Assembly: GCA_902798605.1 (NCBI GenBank)
Contig: CADBXH010000060.1
Coordinates: 1 to 11,283 of the forward strand
DNA: 11,283 nucleotides
From: an uncultured Ruminococcus sp.
GTDB taxonomy: Bacteria > Bacillota_A > Clostridia > Oscillospirales > Acutalibacteraceae
Reading direction: 5' to 3'
How positions within the stretch are numbered: position 1 is the first letter of the stretch; every line of letters begins with the position of its first letter. The notes beneath the pieces were generated by a model that was not told the DNA's origin, did no database searches, and worked only from the letters and a program-made list of their open reading frames with translations. The position numbers were made by a program, and so were the translations under genes. Of the stretch, positions 1 to 5,567 are shown piece after piece.

Positions 1-2
1 AT

Positions 3-197
3 TTTGTCAATGAGATCTGCGACGGCGGACCAATCATTCTCCAAAAGGCTGTTTATACCAAGCCCGGCGACACCCCTGAAGTATTACAGAGGAGAGTTAT
101 GGAAGAGGCGGAGTGGAAGATCTTGCCCAAAGCCGTATCGCTTTTCTGTGAGGATAAAATAAAAGTCATAGGAAATACAACTGAAATATCAGAGTAA
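3..197 (+). CDS. purN: Phosphoribosylglycinamide formyltransferase (GAR transformylase), C-terminal fragment
   Basis: The gene is cut by the left edge of the window; 64 C-terminal residues are visible, ending in TAA at 195-197. The fragment begins FVNEICDGGPIILQKAV, which matches the conserved D-x-GPII-x-Q-x-V segment of PurN. It is followed by a D-T-P-E-x-L-x-x-R-V-x-x-x-E helix and the usual short C-terminal tail. PurN transfers a formyl group from 10-formyltetrahydrofolate to glycinamide ribonucleotide in the cytoplasm, the third step of de novo purine synthesis. Only 17 bp separate its stop from the next purine gene, so it belongs to the same operon, which must begin upstream of the window. 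The catalytic N-H-D residues would lie mainly outside the visible part. The assignment rests on this short motif plus the context of three other purine genes. Confidence 0.88.
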   Translation, partial: FVNEICDGGPIILQKAVYTKPGDTPEVLQRRVMEEAEWKILPKAVSLFCEDKIKVIGNTTEISE

Positions 198-214
198 TTT
201 TATGGAGGATAAAA

Positions 215-931
215 ATGAAAGCTGTATCTTTAACAAAAGAAATTAGTTCAACCAGCTATCCCGGCAGAGGAATCGTGCTCGGCAGAACAGCCGACGGAAC
301 AAAAGCTGTCATCGCTTATTTCATTATGGGCAGAAGCGAAAACAGCCGCAACAGGATCTTTGCCGAGACCGAGGACGGGATCAAGACAGAGGCGTTCGAT
401 CCCTCAAAGCTTGTTGATCCCTCGCTCATAATCTACGCTCCCGTGCGTGTGCTCGGCAACAAAACGATCGTTACAAACGGCGACCAGACCGACACTATCT
501 ATGAGCTTATGAATCAGCAGCTCACCTTTGAGCAATCGCTCCGCACCCGTGAGTTTGAGCCCGACGAGCCTAACTACACACCCAGGATCTCGGGTATCGT
601 TAAGTGCTCAAACGGCAAGATGAACTACGCAATGTCGATCCTCAAAAGCGCAGACGGCGATCCCGACTGCTGCGAGCGTTATACATTCTCTTACGACGCT
701 CCTCTCGCGGGCAAGGGCAGGTTTATCCACACCTATATGGGCGACGGAAACCCGCTCCCGAGCTTTGAAGGCGAGCCCACTTTGGTAGAGATCGGCAACG
801 AAACCCTTGACGAGTTTGCCGAAAACATCTGGAACGCGCTCGACAGCGACAACAAGGTTTCTCTTTTTGTAAGATACATTGACATCGCCACAGGCGAATA
901 CGAATCAAAGATAATCAATAAAAACAAGTAA
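215..931 (+). CDS. purO: IMP cyclohydrolase, PurO family (stand-alone)
   Basis: A 238-residue protein that I recognise as the IMP_cyclohyd (PurO) family, first known from archaea. It is unrelated in fold to the cyclohydrolase domain of bacterial PurH. Family-like segments are SYPGRGIVLGR (residues 14-24) and AYFIMGRSENSRNR (34-47), a basic, glycine-rich stretch near the N-terminus. A later block around YTPRISG (121-127) and YTFSYDAP (156-163) is followed by a basic KGR/H stretch (167-172). The inferred reaction is ring closure of FAICAR to IMP, the last step of the pathway. Context agrees: purN lies 17 bp upstream, and the next gene, 12 bp downstream, is an AICAR transformylase lacking a cyclohydrolase domain. 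The start is fixed by GGAGG at 204-208, 6 nt before ATG. No signal peptide or membrane segment is seen. The family call comes from recognition and context, not from a search. Confidence 0.82.
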   Translation: MKAVSLTKEISSTSYPGRGIVLGRTADGTKAVIAYFIMGRSENSRNRIFAETEDGIKTEAFDPSKLVDPSLIIYAPVRVLGNKTIVTNGDQTDTIYELMNQQLTFEQSLRTREFEPDEPNYTPRISGIVKCSNGKMNYAMSILKSADGDPDCCERYTFSYDAPLAGKGRFIHTYMGDGNPLPSFEGEPTLVEIGNETLDEFAENIWNALDSDNKVSLFVRYIDIATGEYESKIINKNK

Positions 932-943
932 GGGGATAGTAAA

Positions 944-2122
944 ATGAACGAATTAATGCTTAAATACGGCTGTAATCCTAACCAGAAGCCGTCAAAGATC
1001 TTTATGCAGGACGGCAAAGATCTTCCCGTAGAAGTCCTTAACGGCAAGCCGGGTTACATCAATTTTCTCGATGCATTCAACTCATGGCAGCTTGTCCGCG
1101 AGTTAAAGGCGGCAACAGGACTTCCCGCTGCGGCTTCCTTCAAGCACGTCAGCCCCGCAGGCGCGGCTGTAGCTACAGTGCTTTCCGACACATTAAAGAA
1201 GATCTACTTTGTAGATGATCTCGAGCTTTCTCCCATAGCTTCCGCATACGCTATGGCAAGGGGCGCCGACAGAATGTCATCCTACGGTGACTGGGTAGCG
1301 CTCTCGGACACCTGTGACGTACAGACCGCAAAGCTCTTGGCTCGTGAGGTTTCCGACGGTATTATCGCTCCCGGTTATACAGACGAGGCTCTCGAAGTTC
1401 TCAAGACAAAGAGAAAAGGTAACTACAACGTCATCAAGATCGACGAAAACTATGTTCCCGCTCCGCTCGAGCACAAGGATGTTTTCGGCATCACCTTTGA
1501 GCAGGGCAGAAACGAGCTCAAAATCGACGAAGCTATGCTTATGCAGAACATCGTTACCGAGAACAAGGAGCTTACAGATGAAGCAAAGCGCGACCTTCTT
1601 ATCGCTCTCATCACCCTTAAATATACCCAGTCAAACTCAGTTTGCTACGCCAAGGGCGGACAGGCTATCGGCGTAGGCGCGGGTCAGCAGTCGAGAATTC
1701 ACTGCACAAGGCTCGCGGGCAATAAGGCTGATATCTGGTATCTCAGACAGCATCCCAAGGTAATGAACCTCCCGTTTGTAGATAACATCCGCCGTCCCGA
1801 CAGAGATAACACCATCGATGTTTATATCTCCGACGACTACGAGGATGTACTTGCTGACGGCGTTTGGCAGCAGTTCTTCAAGACAAAGCCCGAACCCCTT
1901 ACAAGAGAAGAAAAGAAGGCTTGGCTCGAGACCCAGAGCGGCGTATCGCTCGGTTCCGACGCGTTCTTCCCGTTCGGCGACAACATTGAGAGAGCAAAGC
2001 GTTCAGGCGTTGAGTTTGTAGCTCAGCCCGGCGGCTCTATCCGTGACGACAACGTTATCGACACCTGCAACAAGTACAATATGACAATGTCATTTACTGG
2101 CATAAGATTATTCCACCACTGA
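944..2122 (+). CDS. AICAR transformylase, stand-alone (PurH C-terminal domain only)
   Basis: This 392-residue protein covers only the AICAR formyltransferase half of PurH. It begins directly with LKYGCNPNQ (residues 6-14), equivalent to the YGENPHQ block that opens the transformylase domain. The MGS-like cyclohydrolase domain (about 190-200 residues) is therefore absent. The catalytic Lys-His pair is K67-H68 in SFKHVSPAG. Other family blocks are KYTQSNSVCYA (226-236), GVGAGQQSR (243-251), SDAFFPF (338-344), QPGGSIRDD (361-369) and the C-terminal GIRLFHH. It transfers a formyl group from 10-formyltetrahydrofolate to AICAR, giving FAICAR, which the upstream PurO-family enzyme would close to IMP. 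The AGGGGAT ribosome site overlaps the upstream stop codon, and purD follows after 16 bp. Stand-alone versions are sometimes called purV; I leave the symbol blank because usage varies. Confidence 0.93.
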   Translation: MNELMLKYGCNPNQKPSKIFMQDGKDLPVEVLNGKPGYINFLDAFNSWQLVRELKAATGLPAAASFKHVSPAGAAVATVLSDTLKKIYFVDDLELSPIASAYAMARGADRMSSYGDWVALSDTCDVQTAKLLAREVSDGIIAPGYTDEALEVLKTKRKGNYNVIKIDENYVPAPLEHKDVFGITFEQGRNELKIDEAMLMQNIVTENKELTDEAKRDLLIALITLKYTQSNSVCYAKGGQAIGVGAGQQSRIHCTRLAGNKADIWYLRQHPKVMNLPFVDNIRRPDRDNTIDVYISDDYEDVLADGVWQQFFKTKPEPLTREEKKAWLETQSGVSLGSDAFFPFGDNIERAKRSGVEFVAQPGGSIRDDNVIDTCNKYNMTMSFTGIRLFHH

Positions 2123-2138
2123 TATTTCGAGGTAAAAT

Positions 2139-3404
2139 ATGAAAATTTTAATGATTGGTTCGGGCGGAAGAGAACACGCGCTTATCAAAAAGCTTCTCGA
2201 AAGCCCTAAATGCACAAAGCTATACTGCGCACCCGGAAACGGCGGTATCTCTCGCGACGCCGAGCTTGTAAACATCGGCGTAATGGATAAAGAAAATATG
2301 GTCAAGTTCGCTAAGGACAACTCGATCGACCTTGTATTTGTCGCTCCCGATGATCCGTTGGCTGACGGTATGGTAGACGCTTTTGAAGCCGCGGGCATCA
2401 GAGCCTTCGGCCCCAACGCTAACGCGGCTATCATCGAGGCTTCAAAGGTATTCTCTAAGAACCTGATGAAGAAATACGGCATTCCCACAGCTAAGTACGA
2501 GGTGTTCGACGACCCCGACAAGGCTATCGAATACGTTAAAGCCGAAAACACCACTCCCGTAGTAGTCAAGGCTGACGGCCTCGCGCTCGGCAAGGGCGTT
2601 ATCATCGCTCAGACTATTGATGACGCTGTCAAGGCTATCAAGTCCATTATGGAGGACAAGCAGTTCGGCGATTCGGGCAATAACATCGTTATCGAGGAAT
2701 TTCTCACAGGCCCCGAGGTTTCTGTACTCGCTTTTACAGACGGCAAGTGCGTTAAGCCTATGGTAAGCTCCAAGGATCACAAGCGCGCTTACGATAACAA
2801 CGAGGGATTAAATACAGGCGGTATGGGCACAGTAAGTCCCAATCCGTATTATACCGACGAGATCGCGGACGAGTGTATGCGCACTATCTTCAAGCCCACG
2901 ATCGAGGCTATGAACAAAGAGGGAAGACCCTTCAAGGGCTGCCTCTACTTCGGTCTTATGATCACACCCAACGGCCCCAAGGTCATCGAGTACAACGCGC
3001 GCTTCGGCGACCCCGAGGCTCAGGTCGTTCTCCCGAGACTCAAAACCGACTTGGTAGACATCTGCGAGGCTGTTATTGACGAAAAGCTGAGCGATCTCGA
3101 TATAGAATGGTATGACGGCGCGGCTGCCTGCGTTGTAATGGCGAGCGGCGGTTATCCTGTAGCGTACAAAAAGGGGATAGAGATGTTTGGTATGGATGAT
3201 AACGGCGGAGTTGACGGCGCTATTGTATACCACGCCGGCACAAAGTACGAAAACGGCAAGTTCTACACAAACGGCGGACGCGTGCTCGGTGTAACGGCAA
3301 CAGCCGATACCCTTGACGAAGCTCTCGACAAGGCATATAACGCCGTATCAAAAATCAATTTTGAAGGTATGCACTTCAGAAAAGATATAGGCAGAACAAA
3401 GTAA
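2139..3404 (+). CDS. purD: Phosphoribosylamine-glycine ligase (GAR synthetase)
   Basis: A full-length PurD of 421 residues, the usual size. It makes glycinamide ribonucleotide from phosphoribosylamine, glycine and ATP, the second purine step, in the cytoplasm. The N-domain starts with GSGGREHAL (residues 7-15), followed by APGN (31-34) and PDDPLADG (70-77, usually GPExPLxxG). The ATP-grasp part shows VVKADGLALGKGV (142-154), IEEFLTGPEVS (185-195), DHKRAYDNNEGLNTGGMG (213-230) and YNARFGDPEAQ (285-295), the last supplying Glu and Asn metal ligands. A PurD C-domain follows. GAGGT about 6 nt before ATG serves as the ribosome site. It is the last gene of the operon; a strong hairpin with a T-run begins 8 bp after the stop. 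I see no truncation or frameshift. Confidence 0.97.
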   Translation: MKILMIGSGGREHALIKKLLESPKCTKLYCAPGNGGISRDAELVNIGVMDKENMVKFAKDNSIDLVFVAPDDPLADGMVDAFEAAGIRAFGPNANAAIIEASKVFSKNLMKKYGIPTAKYEVFDDPDKAIEYVKAENTTPVVVKADGLALGKGVIIAQTIDDAVKAIKSIMEDKQFGDSGNNIVIEEFLTGPEVSVLAFTDGKCVKPMVSSKDHKRAYDNNEGLNTGGMGTVSPNPYYTDEIADECMRTIFKPTIEAMNKEGRPFKGCLYFGLMITPNGPKVIEYNARFGDPEAQVVLPRLKTDLVDICEAVIDEKLSDLDIEWYDGAAACVVMASGGYPVAYKKGIEMFGMDDNGGVDGAIVYHAGTKYENGKFYTNGGRVLGVTATADTLDEALDKAYNAVSKINFEGMHFRKDIGRTK

Positions 3405-3411
3405 AATAATC

Positions 3412-3453
3412 AGGCTGACTCAAAACTCAAACGAGTAATGAGTCAGCCTTTTT
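3412..3453 (+). terminator. Rho-independent terminator of the purine operon
   Basis: A perfect 11-bp stem is formed by AGGCTGACTCA (3412-3422) and TGAGTCAGCCT (3439-3449), with a 16-nt loop and a T-run at 3449-3453. It lies just after purD and just before the convergent spo0A stop. On the opposite strand the stem is followed only by GATTATTTTA, so termination of spo0A from this hairpin would be weaker. Confidence 0.9.
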
Positions 3454-3459
3454 ACATAA

Positions 3460-4227
3460 TTATCCTGCATTTTTGATTTGCAGTCTGAGTTTATCGGAAA
3501 TCATAGCAATAAACTCGCTGTTTGTCGGTTTACCTCTGTCGTTGTGAATGGTGTAGCCAAAGTATGAGTTTAACACGTCAACGTCGCCTCTGTCCCAGGC
3601 AACCTCTATCGCGTGGCGTATAGCGCGCTCAACGCGCGAGGACGTTGTCTGATACTTTTTGGCTACGGAGGGGTAGAGCTGTTTTGTCACCGCGTTGATG
3701 ATCTCGGGCTTTTCAACCGACATCATAATGGAATCTCTCAGATAGTGATAACCCTTGATGTGCGCGGGTACTCCGATCTCGTGGAGAATCTGAGTTACCT
3801 TTAGCTCAATGCCGAAAGCGTCAATTTTGAGCGGCGTAAGCGGTTTATCCGTTCCGTTTTTCAAAAGCACGGATATATTCTCGCAAAGCTGCTCAATATC
3901 ATACGGCTTCAACATAAAGTAATCCGCACCGCTGTTCATTATCTCGCGCTCAAGCACCGTGCTGTGGAATGATGAGAATACAATAAATAAGGGCTGTTTA
4001 ATTTTTTCCTTTTTAATCACTCTCATAACACCAATGGCGTCAAGGCGTGTCATAAAAGCGTCCATAAATACAACGTCGGGTTCCTCGCTTTTGATTCGCG
4101 AGCATAGCTCTTCTCCGTCCTTTACACAAAAGGCTGTGCAAATATTAAAGTCTTGAAATATTTGCAGGCTTTCCTGTGAAAACTCAACGGCTTCTTCGGT
4201 AATAATAAGCTTAAAACTATTGTCCAT
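3460..4227 (-). CDS. spo0A: Stage 0 sporulation protein A (master response regulator)
   Basis: A 255-residue Spo0A: receiver domain (about 1-120), linker, and Spo0A_C DNA-binding domain (about 140-255). The phosphoacceptor is D56 in VVFMDAFM, with S85 and K107 (MLKPYD) as the other switch residues. The acidic pair is E11-E12 instead of the usual D-D. The C-terminal domain is highly conserved: [18 protein letters not shown], then [15 protein letters not shown] (the DNA-recognition helix region), FGYT, and [10 protein letters not shown] near the end. The start is taken at ATG 4227, because AGGAG (4236-4240) sits 8 nt upstream. A longer frame would need a TTG at 4245 overlapping that site. When phosphorylated, Spo0A activates sporulation entry genes and represses others. 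It follows spoIVB on the same strand by 149 bp, the order found in spore-forming Firmicutes, with its own promoter and 0A boxes in between. Confidence 0.97.
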   Translation of the reverse strand: MDNSFKLIITEEAVEFSQESLQIFQDFNICTAFCVKDGEELCSRIKSEEPDVVFMDAFMTRLDAIGVMRVIKKEKIKQPLFIVFSSFHSTVLEREIMNSGADYFMLKPYDIEQLCENISVLLKNGTDKPLTPLKIDAFGIELKVTQILHEIGVPAHIKGYHYLRDSIMMSVEKPEIINAVTKQLYPSVAKKYQTTSSRVERAIRHAIEVAWDRGDVDVLNSYFGYTIHNDRGKPTNSEFIAMISDKLRLQIKNAG

Positions 4228-4235
4228 TTTGCAAT

Positions 4236-4240
4236 CTCCT
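4236..4240 (-). promoter_or_regulatory. Ribosome binding site that sets the spo0A start
   Basis: AGGAG on the minus strand, 8 nt before ATG at 4227. It lies inside the coding part of the longer TTG-started frame, so the shorter 255-residue protein is preferred. This also aligns D56 with B. subtilis Spo0A numbering. Confidence 0.85.
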
Positions 4241-4263
4241 ATCAAATTTTTTGTTACGAGTTG

Positions 4264-4292
4264 ATTTTACCACAAAATGGTAACAATGGCAA
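4264..4292 (-). promoter_or_regulatory. Sigma-A-type promoter of spo0A
   Basis: On the minus strand, TTGCCA (4287-4292) is followed after exactly 17 bp by TAAAAT (4264-4269). Each matches consensus at 5 of 6 positions. Transcription would begin near 4257, leaving a leader of about 30 nt. It implies that spo0A can be made independently of spoIVB readthrough. I found no clear sigma-H promoter, though one in this AT-rich stretch cannot be excluded. Confidence 0.65.
4267..4283. repeat. Perfect inverted repeat in the spo0A promoter spacer
   Basis: TTACCA (4267-4272), a 5-nt centre, and TGGTAA (4278-4283) form a perfect 17-bp dyad. It overlaps three bases of the -10 element and fills most of the -35/-10 spacer. 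The position suits a repressor operator. There is no T-run to make it a terminator. The binding protein is unknown. Confidence 0.5.
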
Positions 4293-4345
4293 TAGTTTCC
4301 AATTAATTTTTTTGAAAAAAGTTGAAATTTTTTAACTTTTCATTT

Positions 4346-4353
4346 TTCGACAA
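4346..4353 (-). promoter_or_regulatory. Spo0A box 1 upstream of spo0A
   Basis: The minus strand reads TTGTCGAA, containing the full 7-base TGTCGAA core of the Spo0A-binding box. It lies about 90 bp before the likely transcription start of spo0A, between spoIVB and spo0A. In B. subtilis the same intergenic region carries 0A boxes used for autoregulation. Confidence 0.7.
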
Positions 4354-4376
4354 ACAGCATATCACAATATATTGTT

Positions 4377-5393
4377 TTATCTCTCATAATTCGACACCAT
4401 ATATTGTGCCGACACTCCGTAGCCCTCGGTCGTATTGTTTACAAAAACATGAGTGACCGCTCCGACAAGCTTTCCGTTTTGGACTATCGGGCTTCCGCTC
4501 ATGCCCTGAACGATACCTCCGCACTCGTCAAGAAGCGACTCGTCTGTTATTTTGATTACAAAGTTTTCATTGCTGTTTTCGTTGTGATTGCAGATTTTTG
4601 TGATTTCCACATCATAACAACCCTCGGTTTCTCCGTCAATAGTCGTGTACATTTGAGCGTCGCCCTTTTTTATTTCGGAAAAATCGGCGATCTCTATCGT
4701 CGGACTATCGCAGAACATTTCATTCTCTGTGTTTCCGTATACTCCAAGGGGAGTATTATCGGTCAATTCACCGATGGTCTCATCACTGAAATAACCGTTA
4801 AGGCTGCCGGCGTTACCGTCAACACTTTTTGTCACCGAGCTGATGTTTGCCTTTACGATCTCTGCCGACCCGAGCGGAAGCAGGGTGTTTGTATCGTTAT
4901 CGCAGATCCCGTGACCGAGAGCGGCAAAGTAGTTTCCGTTTTCATCATAAAAGCTGATCGTACCGATACCCGCGCAGCTGTCCTTGACCCACGCGCCTAA
5001 AAGGTACATACCCATAGCGTTTTGCGACGGCGTAACCGTTATGCTTTTATCCTCACCGTTTCTTTCAATCAAAAAATCAATCGGTTCGCCTCCGCTGTTT
5101 ATCGTAGCGTTTTGTAGATCCTCGTTTGTTTTAACAGGAGTATTGTTGACTTCCTTTATAATATCGTTTTCTTTAAGCCCGCCGTCCTTAGCAGGGCAGA
5201 CGTACTTTGTTCCGTCATAAAACTCCTCGAGCTCAACTACGATAAGACCGTCATTATAGAATCTTACGCCGAACGGCTGACCGCCCAAGTGTACCGTCTT
5301 GCTCTCGGCAAAAACAGTGTTATTACTTGTAGAAGCGCTGATCAGCAGCAGGGCGCAGATGGCAACTGTCAGTAAATTTACAATTTTTTTCAA
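4377..5393 (-). CDS. spoIVB: SpoIVB serine peptidase (S55 family)
   Basis: A 338-residue secreted or membrane-anchored protease, shorter than B. subtilis SpoIVB (about 425). Residues 1-29 form a signal or anchor segment: KK, a hydrophobic run, then a possible cleavage site at VFA. Residues about 35-120 look like a PDZ domain (GVRFYNDGLIVV, then DGGLKENDIIKEVNN). The S55 peptidase domain follows, with the catalytic His at H161 in AALGHGICD and the Ser in GMSGSPIVQNGK (297-308), then VGAVTHVF. In known systems SpoIVB leaves the forespore and cleaves SpoIVFA to trigger pro-sigma-K processing. The start is TTG, set by AGAAGG 7 nt upstream; no in-frame ATG lies nearby. spo0A follows without a clear terminator between them. 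The recN gene often found upstream is replaced here by a divergent P-type ATPase. Confidence 0.95.
   Translation of the reverse strand: MKKIVNLLTVAICALLLISASTSNNTVFAESKTVHLGGQPFGVRFYNDGLIVVELEEFYDGTKYVCPAKDGGLKENDIIKEVNNTPVKTNEDLQNATINSGGEPIDFLIERNGEDKSITVTPSQNAMGMYLLGAWVKDSCAGIGTISFYDENGNYFAALGHGICDNDTNTLLPLGSAEIVKANISSVTKSVDGNAGSLNGYFSDETIGELTDNTPLGVYGNTENEMFCDSPTIEIADFSEIKKGDAQMYTTIDGETEGCYDVEITKICNHNENSNENFVIKITDESLLDECGGIVQGMSGSPIVQNGKLVGAVTHVFVNNTTEGYGVSAQYMVSNYER
4390..4396 (-). promoter_or_regulatory. Spo0A box 2, inside the spoIVB 3' end
   Basis: A second perfect TGTCGAA core in the same orientation, 44 bp from box 1, which is close to four helical turns. It lies within the last codons of spoIVB, so it could be a coincidence of coding sequence. 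The spacing and orientation make a paired site plausible. Confidence 0.5.
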
Positions 5394-5567
5394 AAAATCA
5401 CCTTCTTTCCGTTGCCTTTCTTAGCTTTTACATTTATAATATAAATTAAAGGTATATAAAGAATATTAAAAATATTCTTGGAATCACAATCGCTTTATTT
5501 GCGATAAACTCGGTGATTTTTCAAAAATTTTTCTAAGATTATTAAATTTTCATTTTCGGAGAAAAAT
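5394..5567. other. Divergent intergenic region between spoIVB and the P-type ATPase
   Basis: A 174-bp AT-rich region that must hold promoters for both divergent genes. It contains a perfect 7-bp inverted repeat, GAATATT-AAA-AATATTC (5461-5477), and a second dyad, ATCGC-N7-GCGAT (5489-5505). On the minus strand a GAATA followed 16 bp later by TATACCT loosely resembles a forespore sigma-F/G promoter, as expected for spoIVB, but the match is weak. On the plus strand GGAG is 7 nt before the ATPase ATG. I see no convincing sigma-A promoter for the ATPase. Confidence 0.4.
5401..5406 (-). promoter_or_regulatory. Ribosome binding site supporting the TTG start of spoIVB
   Basis: AGAAGG on the minus strand, continuing into TGA, lies 7 nt before TTG at 5391-5393. 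The following MKKIVNLL is a normal signal-peptide start, and no in-frame ATG exists close upstream. A TTG start is therefore the best reading. Confidence 0.8.

Noticed and set aside
2108..2605. 165-residue minus-strand open frame opposite purD.
   Set aside because: It is antisense to strongly conserved ATP-grasp coding sequence and begins mid-gene. The low-complexity Ser/Ala-rich translation is typical of an antisense shadow.
4228..4245. Six-residue N-terminal extension of Spo0A starting at TTG 4245.
   Set aside because: The extension overlaps the AGGAG ribosome site. ATG 4227 has ideal spacing and restores the usual D56 numbering.
4364..4375. 12-bp palindrome ACAATATATTGT just after the spoIVB stop, considered as a terminator.
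   Set aside because: It is AT-rich with no loop and no T-run, so it would not form a stable terminator hairpin. Readthrough from spoIVB into spo0A remains possible.
4404..5000. 198-residue plus-strand open frame opposite spoIVB.
   Set aside because: It is antisense to the S55 peptidase domain whose catalytic motifs are clear, and it has no start signals.
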